Source of the DNA: SIG299 sp045531895
Lineage (GTDB): Bacteria; Bacillota; Clostridia; Lachnospirales; Lachnospiraceae
Length of the DNA stretch: 64,000 nucleotides
Reading direction: 5' to 3'
NCBI GenBank assembly: GCA_045531895.1
Contig: JAZSEW010000016.1
Span: 1 to 64,000 of the forward strand
The notes beneath the pieces were generated by a model. That model saw nothing but the letters and a program-made list of their open reading frames with translations, made no database searches and was not told the DNA's origin. The translations under genes were made by a program, and so were the position numbers. Positions 57,401 to 64,000 of this stretch are shown piece by piece (the first letter of the stretch is position 1; every line of letters begins with the position of its first letter).

Positions 57401-58840
57401 ATGGACGACAACAAGATTTATTCCCTTCATATGGGCAAAGCAAAATGTGCCGTAGACTTAGGCGACGGTTCCGAACGCGGCGAATATGTCAATCAGGATT
57501 ATATTTTACATACTCTGGGCAGACCACACAGAAGCATTTCTTTAATGTACTGCTACTATCCGTTAGACGAAGGATGGCCGGGCAGAGCCAGCGTGGTTCA
57601 TGCAAATCCTAATGTATCTTTTGCCTGGGATTACCCATACGATGATTACTTCACTTATAAAGGTGGCTTAAACGGTAATACTGAGGGTGAACCTTTCAAC
57701 TACATGAGAGACATCCGTAAACACGGTCAGGATGTTACTCTCACCATGACAATCGACCCACACGTTTCTGATGAGCACTTAATTGCCATTGCCAAAGACT
57801 TAAAGCCATTCGGCCGTATTATGCTCCGAATCAACCACGAATGTACCGGTGACTGGTTCAGCTATACCAAGCGCTGTACTTACAAGGAAATCGGTGAATT
57901 TTACTGCCGTGCCCACCGCATTATCAAGGAGTATGCACCAAACGTGCAGACCATCCTTTGCACCGGCGGTGTAGAAGAAGGCAAAAATACTATCGAAAAA
58001 GAAGAAGACTTTGCAGACGCAGTCCGCTGTACCGATATGTGGTCCATTGACAAATACTTTGCGCTTCACTGGGGCTGGCCTTATGACGTAGCAGAACGCG
58101 GAGGAAGTTCCCACAGCCGTGGCAATATCCGTGATATCTATGACTACACAAAGAAAGCCTATGACCGCTTTTCCGAGCTTTGCGGCGGCGCCAAAAAGCC
58201 AATGATGATGAGCGAATTAAACGCTGACGGCGACGTTACAGGACCTTATGAGCAGGCTGATATGGTAAAAGAATTCTGCGACATTTTAAAGAAAGAAAAC
58301 GCTACCTGGTTTACCAACTTCTCCATGTATCAGTTCCGTGACCGTGGACGTCTCGGTCTTGAAATCGAAGACCCTAACAATCCGGAGGTTGGTATTGCGC
58401 AGCCTCTCATGGAAACCTACAAGGAAATCATCCACGATGACTACTTTAAGCCGGAAATGACTGTAGGCGAAGAAGTGCAGCTTCCTCTTACCCTCCGCTG
58501 GGGCGGTGCAGAAGATGCGGAAGGTATTGCCATTCCTCTTCATTTTGAGGGAAACCCTCATTTCTGCGAGGCAGTATTTGATGATGACTCCAACCTGATG
58601 ATGGAAATCAACGGTTTCTGGTTTTACAAGTCTCCAAAAGCAAAGACCATCGACATGATGAGCGCATTCTTCAAGAAGCCGCTCACCGGTCCATGTGACT
58701 TAACCTTAAAGATTTTTGCACCACCGGCAAACGGTGAAAACGATATTTCCACAGAGGATGGTTTATACAACAGCTATACCAGAATTGAAAAGCTGCCAAA
58801 GATCAGACTGAGATTTGAGCCTGTAGAATTAGCTAAATAA
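57401..58840 (+). CDS. Intracellular TIM-barrel glycosidase, GH26-like
   Basis: The 479-residue protein has no signal peptide. LRINHECTGDWFSY resembles the acid/base motif of GH26 mannanases (RxxHExNGxWFxW), and KPMMMSELNADG could hold the nucleophile Glu at the end of a later strand. Between them are typical barrel strands (TILCTGG, DMWSIDKYFALHWGWP). The last 110 residues form a beta-rich domain (QLPLTLRWGGAEDAEGIAIP) that I do not recognise. It probably cleaves a short beta-linked oligosaccharide in the cytoplasm. AGGAGG precedes the ATG. It converges with a GH3 gene. Confidence 0.7.
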   Translation: MDDNKIYSLHMGKAKCAVDLGDGSERGEYVNQDYILHTLGRPHRSISLMYCYYPLDEGWPGRASVVHANPNVSFAWDYPYDDYFTYKGGLNGNTEGEPFNYMRDIRKHGQDVTLTMTIDPHVSDEHLIAIAKDLKPFGRIMLRINHECTGDWFSYTKRCTYKEIGEFYCRAHRIIKEYAPNVQTILCTGGVEEGKNTIEKEEDFADAVRCTDMWSIDKYFALHWGWPYDVAERGGSSHSRGNIRDIYDYTKKAYDRFSELCGGAKKPMMMSELNADGDVTGPYEQADMVKEFCDILKKENATWFTNFSMYQFRDRGRLGLEIEDPNNPEVGIAQPLMETYKEIIHDDYFKPEMTVGEEVQLPLTLRWGGAEDAEGIAIPLHFEGNPHFCEAVFDDDSNLMMEINGFWFYKSPKAKTIDMMSAFFKKPLTGPCDLTLKIFAPPANGENDISTEDGLYNSYTRIEKLPKIRLRFEPVELAK

Positions 58841-58843
58841 AAT

Positions 58844-58900
58844 AAAAAAAGGATATCTCCGGTGAACCGTCAGACGGTTCTTACCGGGATATCCTTTTTT
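58844..58900. terminator. Bidirectional terminator
   Basis: AAAAAAAGGATATC and GATATCCTTTTTT enclose inner stems CCGGT/ACCGG and AACCG/CGGTT. It ends both the GH26-like and GH3 genes, with good U-tracts on each strand. Confidence 0.92.
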
Positions 58901-58917
58901 GTCCGGAGTAGTTTCTC

Positions 58918-61074
58918 CTATGATAGTGTTTTATTTTCTGCAATCTGAATCCTAAATTCCTCTACCCCGGTGCCCGTGAGCCTGTTACTTCTTTTATCCG
59001 GCGCATGACCACCTACATAAACGGTTGCACTGCCTGCAGTAAGCTTTAAAATACCTTCCTCATCAAAGAGTGCAAAGGCTTCCTGCGGAAGCTTGATAGA
59101 AATTGTCCTGCTTTCGCCTGCCGCAAGCACAATCTTCTTAATCCCCTTTAACTGGGCATTTGGAGTATTCTCCTGATTTACCTTTATGTAAACCTGAACG
59201 GTTTCTGCACCGTTCATCTTACCGGTATTGCTTACAGTTGCAGTTACAGTAACACCCTCTGCATCCGCAATATTCTTGTCAATCTTTACATCGCTGTAAG
59301 CAAAGGTGGTATAGGAAAGACCATATCCAAACGGATATAAAGCTTCCGTCTGCATATAACGATAGGTTCTTCCCTTCATGCTATAGTCAGTGAACTCAGG
59401 AAGTTCATCGACGGAACGGTAGAAGGTGATGGGTAATTTCCCTTCCGGATTCTTTTCACCAAAGAGGATATCAGCGATTGCCTTGCCACCCTGTGCCCCC
59501 GGATACCAGCCCTGGATAATGGCAGGAACATGCTCATCTGCCCAGTTTACTGCCAGTGCGGAACCGGATAATAGAATCAGTACAACCGGCTTGCCGCTGG
59601 CATAAATTTCTTCCAGAATATGCTGCTGTAAACCGGGAAGGTTAAGATTCGGCTTGTCACCACTGGCAAATTCATTACCGGTATCACCTTCTTCGCCTTC
59701 CAGTGTTGCATCTAAGCCCAGGCAGGCAATCACAACGTCACTCTCTGCACATACACCACGCACCTCAGAAATACGATCATCCGCCTCGCCAAGGTTCTGC
59801 ATCTTCTTATGGCTTAAGTGACAGCCTTCGGATGTCATAACACGCACGTCTTCACCAAGATAATCCTGCAAGCCTTCCAACACGGTCCAGTAACGGGATG
59901 CTGTCCCCTCATAGTTACCTACCAAAGCAGCGCGGCTGTTGGCATTCGGTCCGATAACACCTATGGTCTTCAATTCCGACTTATTTAACGGAAGGATATT
60001 GCCTTCATTCTTTAACAGAACGATACATTTTTCTGCTGCCTTGCGGTTTAATTCACGCATTGGCTTACTGTCAACTACGGAGTAAGGAATTTTGCTAAAC
60101 TTATTATTTTCCAGCTTGTCAAATACACCCAGCTTCATTCTGGTAGTGAATAAATTTACTAATGCTTCGTCCAGACGTGACTCTTTTACTCTTCCTTCTT
60201 CCACTGCCTGCTTTAAATAATGGAATAAATTACCGCAGTTTAAGTCACAGCCGTTATTCATTGCCATGGAAACGGACTCTACCGGAGTTTTAGTAACCAT
60301 ATGACCTTCATGAAAATCCTTAATCGCCCAACAGTCGCTGACTACATGCCCTTCAAAGCCCCATTCGTCTCTTAAGATGTCCTGTAATAATTCTTTATGG
60401 CCACAGCACGGAGCACCGTTGGTACGGTTGTAAGCACCCATGACAGCCTCTACCTTTGCCTCCTGTACACATGCCTTAAATGCAGGAAGATAGGTTTCTC
60501 TCATATCCTGCTTACTTACCACCGCATCAAAGCTGTGACGAACCCCTTCCGGACCACTGTGTACCGCAAAGTGTTTTGCACAGGCTGCTGCCTTTAAATA
60601 ATTTTCATCATGTCCCTGTAAGCCCCGTATAAAACGTACCCCAAGGCGTGATGTAAGGTATGGGTCTTCCCCAAAGGTTTCATGACCGCGTCCCCAGCGT
60701 GGATCACGAAAAATGTTTACGTTTGGAGACCAGAAGGTCAGACCCTTGTAAATGTCACCGTCATCTGAAGCCTGCTGCATGTTAAACTTAGCACGCCCTT
60801 CCGTGGAAATGGCATCCGCCACCTCTTCCAGAAAATCCTCATCAAAAGTCGCCGCCAAACCGATTGCCTGTGGGAATACAGTAGCCACACCTGCACGGGC
60901 AACACCGTGCAATGCTTCGTTCCACCAGTTATATTTCTTAATACCAAGACGTTCAATGCCCGGTGCCCAGTTGAGAGTCTGACCAACCTTCTCTTCTAAT
61001 GTCATCTGTGCCACAAGCTCGGTGGCACGTTTTCGATATTCTGCAAGTTTTTCTTTATTATCTACGATATCCAT
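58918..61074 (-). CDS. Glycoside hydrolase family 3, beta-glucosidase/xylosidase type
   Basis: The 718-residue enzyme has no signal peptide. The GH3 N-terminal barrel shows RWGRGHETFGEDPYLTSRLG, the KHFAVHSGPEG motif and the nucleophile Asp in HVVSDCWAIKDF. The (alpha/beta) sandwich domain with LLKNEGNILPL follows. A fibronectin III-like C-terminal domain (PFGYGLSYTTFAYSDVKIDK) completes the fold. It should release glucose or xylose from short beta-linked oligosaccharides inside the cell. It starts 10 bp after the LTA-synthase-like gene stop and may be cotranscribed. It converges with the GH26-like gene. Confidence 0.93.
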   Translation of the reverse strand: MDIVDNKEKLAEYRKRATELVAQMTLEEKVGQTLNWAPGIERLGIKKYNWWNEALHGVARAGVATVFPQAIGLAATFDEDFLEEVADAISTEGRAKFNMQQASDDGDIYKGLTFWSPNVNIFRDPRWGRGHETFGEDPYLTSRLGVRFIRGLQGHDENYLKAAACAKHFAVHSGPEGVRHSFDAVVSKQDMRETYLPAFKACVQEAKVEAVMGAYNRTNGAPCCGHKELLQDILRDEWGFEGHVVSDCWAIKDFHEGHMVTKTPVESVSMAMNNGCDLNCGNLFHYLKQAVEEGRVKESRLDEALVNLFTTRMKLGVFDKLENNKFSKIPYSVVDSKPMRELNRKAAEKCIVLLKNEGNILPLNKSELKTIGVIGPNANSRAALVGNYEGTASRYWTVLEGLQDYLGEDVRVMTSEGCHLSHKKMQNLGEADDRISEVRGVCAESDVVIACLGLDATLEGEEGDTGNEFASGDKPNLNLPGLQQHILEEIYASGKPVVLILLSGSALAVNWADEHVPAIIQGWYPGAQGGKAIADILFGEKNPEGKLPITFYRSVDELPEFTDYSMKGRTYRYMQTEALYPFGYGLSYTTFAYSDVKIDKNIADAEGVTVTATVSNTGKMNGAETVQVYIKVNQENTPNAQLKGIKKIVLAAGESRTISIKLPQEAFALFDEEGILKLTAGSATVYVGGHAPDKRSNRLTGTGVEEFRIQIAENKTLS

Positions 61075-61084
61075 CTGTCTTGCT

Positions 61085-63310
61085 CTACTCCTCTATTATA
61101 TATTCCATCTCTTCTGTTTCACTTAACACAATTTCATCATTCCCCTGCTGCCGCACCGTAATATGATACCTGCCGTCTTCACCCTCCGGAAGCTCCGACG
61201 CTGCCAACAGCTGATCGTTTAAGAAAATTGTTTCCACCGTTTCTCCATTAATTGCAATTTTACTCCATTCCGTAAAATTCTTACCAAATACATATAACAA
61301 CGGTTCATCCTCTGCCACCAGAGACTTTTTCATATATACTTCCCGAATCCGGATGGAATCTACACCCATCTGAAGTTCTGTCGGCTCATAAGGATTTTCT
61401 CCCTCGTATACTTCCATACTGCCATACAGCATGTCATACATCAGCAGCTGCATGTTCTCCAGATAATCTTCCTCATCCTGTCGGTAAATATGATACTGCG
61501 GCATAATTCCTTCCTCCATGCCAAGCAGCTCTAATACTCTGGCACCCAACTGATAGGACTGCACATCCTTGTCCTCTCCTGAAAGCGTAAAATTGCTCCA
61601 AATGACATATTCCGTCTGAAACTCATTCTTATTCGTAAGCAGTTCTCCTGTCAATCCCAGGCTTGGCAGATGGTCTCCGTAAAGCACCAGCACCACATCT
61701 TCCTGACAGGCGCTCAGATTCAGCACCAGTTCCTTTAAGAAAGAATCCATTTCCCGCAGCTGATGTACATAATACAGATACTGATAATAATACTCAGCCA
61801 GTTCTTCCGGAAGTTGAACATCAATCAACTTGGCTGCAAGCATGGGTTCCTTCGGATATGCTCCATGCCCCTGCACGGAGATGGCATAAATATAGTCTTT
61901 TTCCTTTGTGGAACTCAACACCTTCATAATCTGACCAACCAGCACCCGGTCTTTTGCCCAGTTCAACTCGTTTACTTCCGCTTTTGCCATATATTCTACG
62001 GAAACATAACGGTCAAAGCCAAGGTTGGAAAATACAAGATGACGGTCATAAAACGTGCCATCATTATTGTGCATGGCACTGGTCGAATACCCCAGTCCTT
62101 TTAAAATATAGGCCATGCTTTCACAGGTGCGCTCCTTTAAAATTGTCTTATAAGGATATTCTCCCGGACCGAAGAAATCCAAATTCATACCGGTAATACA
62201 CTCAAACTCCGTATTGGCAGTACCCGCACCAATGGATGGCACCTCTAAAAATCCACTCGGATAATTTTCCCGCAAAGAAGTAAAAAACGGAACCGGATCT
62301 TCTGTATATGAAAAATTTTCAATATATTTCACGTCAAAAAAGGACTCCAACTGCAAAAAGATAATATTCGGAGTATCCGGCCCGTCTTTCTCAGGTAATT
62401 CTGCTTCTCCCCGTGTTTCTTCCGGCAAGTCTGTAATGCCGGGCACCTCCGGCATCACAGATATTCCCTCTGTATCCTGTGCCGGCGTCTTCTCCGGCGT
62501 CTTCTCCGGCACTTCTGCAGCTCCTGTCGGAGTCGGCACCGGCGTAGGTTCCTGAAGCAAAGCTGTCGGCTTTGGAAACTCTGTCACCAGTTCTTTCCCT
62601 TCCTGCTCTTCGAATTTTTCCAGAAAATCTCCCATGGTTTCTTCCGAATAATCCTCCGGACGCTCTACTCCCGTATTTAAAATGCTATTCATGAAGCAAT
62701 ACGGCAGACCGTTATCATGAAACGCCTGAGCAAGATTACCAAAATTTCGGTCCAAAAGTCCTGCCGCCATACCAACATCCGTCAGAACAAAGCACAACAC
62801 AATCAGCAGACCGCAAAAAGGAATCCGGTATGGATAATCAAGACTTCCCTCTTCCTTTTTGGCTTTCCGAAACAGATAAATACACATACCAATCACTGCA
62901 AGTACACCGGCAATTATCAATCCAACACCCAGCCAGGATAAATACCGGTTGGCAATTTGCAGGGCATCTTTAATCAGAATCAAATCCACTGCTGTAAACG
63001 GTGTGGTTCGAAAAGACAGTAATACCATATCCGTCACACCGATAGCCACCCATACAAACAGCACCAGCGACAACACAAAAATTCTTCGCCTAAACAACAG
63101 ACAGACAGATGCCGTTGCTGCAATTATCAGCACATTATATAAAAATACTAACGGTTCCCTTAATACGAAAAGCCCCAAATCCAACACAGATTTTCTGGAA
63201 CATAATTCCACAAAAACGTAGCAAAGCAATGCCGGAAGGTAGCAGTTAAAAAAGAAGATTTTCCATAATTCTTTCCACTTTTGTTTGAATACAGACCATT
63301 TTTCTGTCAT
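61085..63310 (-). CDS. LTA synthase-like phosphoglycerol transferase (sulfatase fold)
   Basis: The 741-residue protein has about five N-terminal membrane helices (to residue 185). A Pro/Thr/Glu-rich linker at about residues 245-310 leads to an outside sulfatase-type domain. Metal-site features are IIFLQLESFFD, the nucleophile Thr in GAGTANTEFECITG, GYSTSAMHNNDGTFYDR and VLYGDHLPSLG. The last 100 residues form an Ig/TIG-like domain (YVFGKNFTEWSKIAINGETV). It likely adds glycerol-phosphate to lipoteichoic acid or another envelope polymer. It could also be a related phosphoethanolamine transferase. Confidence 0.87.
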   Translation of the reverse strand: MTEKWSVFKQKWKELWKIFFFNCYLPALLCYVFVELCSRKSVLDLGLFVLREPLVFLYNVLIIAATASVCLLFRRRIFVLSLVLFVWVAIGVTDMVLLSFRTTPFTAVDLILIKDALQIANRYLSWLGVGLIIAGVLAVIGMCIYLFRKAKKEEGSLDYPYRIPFCGLLIVLCFVLTDVGMAAGLLDRNFGNLAQAFHDNGLPYCFMNSILNTGVERPEDYSEETMGDFLEKFEEQEGKELVTEFPKPTALLQEPTPVPTPTGAAEVPEKTPEKTPAQDTEGISVMPEVPGITDLPEETRGEAELPEKDGPDTPNIIFLQLESFFDVKYIENFSYTEDPVPFFTSLRENYPSGFLEVPSIGAGTANTEFECITGMNLDFFGPGEYPYKTILKERTCESMAYILKGLGYSTSAMHNNDGTFYDRHLVFSNLGFDRYVSVEYMAKAEVNELNWAKDRVLVGQIMKVLSSTKEKDYIYAISVQGHGAYPKEPMLAAKLIDVQLPEELAEYYYQYLYYVHQLREMDSFLKELVLNLSACQEDVVLVLYGDHLPSLGLTGELLTNKNEFQTEYVIWSNFTLSGEDKDVQSYQLGARVLELLGMEEGIMPQYHIYRQDEEDYLENMQLLMYDMLYGSMEVYEGENPYEPTELQMGVDSIRIREVYMKKSLVAEDEPLLYVFGKNFTEWSKIAINGETVETIFLNDQLLAASELPEGEDGRYHITVRQQGNDEIVLSETEEMEYIIEE

Positions 63311-63398
63311 ATAATATAGTTCCTTTCCTCAAACATACGAACATATATATAGCATACTTTGATGCAAAACACAAATTAAAAATTTCTTAGAAAAAGTA

Positions 63399-63460
63399 TT
63401 GACGAAAATAATTTTTCATGTTAAACTCAACCCAACAATTAAATGATTGTTTAATTGTTG
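63399..63460 (+). promoter_or_regulatory. Promoter and operator of the metal-efflux operon
   Basis: TTGACG (63399-63404) and TAAACT (63422-63427) are 17 bp apart. Just after the -10 box lies a perfect 11-bp inverted repeat, CAACAATTAAA-N6-TTTAATTGTTG (63433-63460). This is the usual layout for an ArsR/SmtB-type metal repressor, though the regulator gene is not in the window. Confidence 0.82.
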
Positions 63461-63510
63461 AATATTTTAATTTAAACTAACATATGCTATCACACAGGAG
63501 GATTACTATT

Positions 63511-63732
63511 ATGAAGAAGACTTATCTTATCGAAGACCTTTGCTGCGCCAACTGCGCCAACAAAATTGAAACTCAAATTAAAGAATTAGACGGTGTTACT
63601 TCTGCCAGCTTAAACTTCATTGCCCAGAAGCTCTTTGTGGAATTTGAAGACCGCATTGCTGACACTATCACCGCATCTGTAGTAAAAATTGCCACTAAAA
63701 TAGAACCGGATGTTACTGTAGAGGAAGCATAA
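63511..63732 (+). CDS. HMA-domain metallochaperone-like protein
   Basis: The 73-residue protein is a single HMA fold with metal ligands in LCCANCANKIE. AGGAGG lies upstream of the ATG at 63511. It should bind a soft metal ion and pass it to the P1B ATPase encoded 3 bp downstream. The acidic C-terminus (EPDVTVEEA) is unusual for the family. The gene replaces the N-terminal metal-binding domain that the adjacent pump lacks. Confidence 0.88.
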   Translation: MKKTYLIEDLCCANCANKIETQIKELDGVTSASLNFIAQKLFVEFEDRIADTITASVVKIATKIEPDVTVEEA

Positions 63733-63735
63733 GCC

Positions 63736-64000
63736 ATGACGAAAAAACAGAAAAAAATGTTAAAGAAACTATTGGCTGCCGTAGCAGTGTTTGCTGCCGC
63801 CTGTATCGTTTCCTATCTGCTGCCAAATTTTCCGGGGCAGCAGTGGTTTTCTCTTGCCATCTTTTTAACTGCCTACATTCTTGCCGGCGGAGATATTATC
63901 CGTAAAGCCCTGCTTGGCATAAAAAACGGTCAGGTATTTGACGAAAACTTTTTAATGTCTCTGGCTACCATTGGTGCCTTCTTTGTAGGCGAGTATCCGG
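63736..64000 (+). CDS. P1B-type metal ATPase, N-terminal part, cut by the window edge
   Basis: The open frame starts at ATG 63736, 3 bp after the HMA gene, and runs off the right edge. The 88 visible residues include two membrane helices (LLAAVAVFAAACIVSYLLP, then SLAIFLTAYILAGGDIIRKA). The conserved NGQVFDENFLMSLATIGAFF stretch of CadA/ZntA-type pumps follows. It has no fused HMA domain. Zinc, cadmium or lead export is likely from this similarity; the catalytic part lies outside the window. Confidence 0.85.
   Translation, partial: MTKKQKKMLKKLLAAVAVFAAACIVSYLLPNFPGQQWFSLAIFLTAYILAGGDIIRKALLGIKNGQVFDENFLMSLATIGAFFVGEYP

Overview
The window looks like a chromosomal stretch of a Gram-positive anaerobe of the class Clostridia, most probably the family Lachnospiraceae. 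This is inferred from gene content, not from a marker gene. It has AGGAGG-type ribosome binding sites almost everywhere, moderately low GC, TTGACA/TATAAT promoters and a CIRCE (HrcA) operator on clpB. It also has a proline T-box leader, the short archaeal/eukaryotic-like ProRS, a CotS-like spore-coat kinase homologue and iron-sulfur proteins of an anaerobe. Several intracellular glycoside hydrolases (GH13, GH43, GH3 and a GH26-like protein) fit a gut carbohydrate fermenter. I see no rRNA, tRNA, transposase, integrase, phage gene or CRISPR array.

Layout. 1-2.9 kb: the start of an unrecognised gene, then a P1B-type metal ATPase with a DUF6110-like partner whose start appears frameshifted. 3-7.4 kb: a leftward operon of HD-domain protein, acetyltransferase, short-chain dehydrogenase and CapA lipoprotein. 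7.5-12.3 kb: MATE exporter and DEAD-box helicase, divergent from an XRE-aminotransferase fusion with phased repeats at its promoter. 12.4-18.5 kb: secreted 5'-nucleotidase with LysM, a MarR regulator with a decayed flavodoxin gene, an XRE membrane regulator, a methyltransferase and a GH13 enzyme. 18.5-25.9 kb: HD-GYP phosphodiesterase, a candidate structured RNA, the TldD/PmbA protease pair and ClpB. 26-29.7 kb: a GntR/ABC transporter/M48 peptidase operon. 29.8-37.5 kb: HAD phosphatase, lipoprotein, small XRE/membrane cassette, phosphoesterase, GH43, ferredoxin-type aldo/keto reductase and a soluble hydrogenase-like chemoreceptor.

37.6-47.8 kb: an ECF sigma/anti-sigma operon, MATE exporter, oligoendopeptidase F, HflK/HflC, HAD phosphatase and phosphoglucomutase. 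47.8-55.1 kb: PEGA surface protein, CotS-like protein, CCA-adding enzyme, acetyltransferase and an AlbA_2/ATPase-type regulator. The last two minus-strand transcription units share a near-identical promoter block. 55.2-63.3 kb: T-box-controlled proS, a GH26-like enzyme, a GH3 enzyme and an LTA-synthase-like phosphoglycerol transferase. 63.4-64 kb: the start of a second metal-resistance operon (HMA metallochaperone plus P1B ATPase) behind a strong promoter and a perfect inverted repeat.

The most interesting non-coding signals are several long imperfect palindromes of about 115-180 bp. They sit in leaders or between genes: in the clpB leader, inside the proS leader after the T-box terminator, at the start of the GH13 transcript, and fused to the hflC stop codon. 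The clpB and proS copies clearly share a core sequence, so at least these two belong to one repeat or RNA family. Other signals worth checking are a 98-nt structured RNA candidate ending in a U-tract at 20.1-20.2 kb, three TTGAACTTTT boxes spaced exactly 32 bp apart at the XRE-aminotransferase promoter, and the twin promoters of cca and the AlbA_2 gene.
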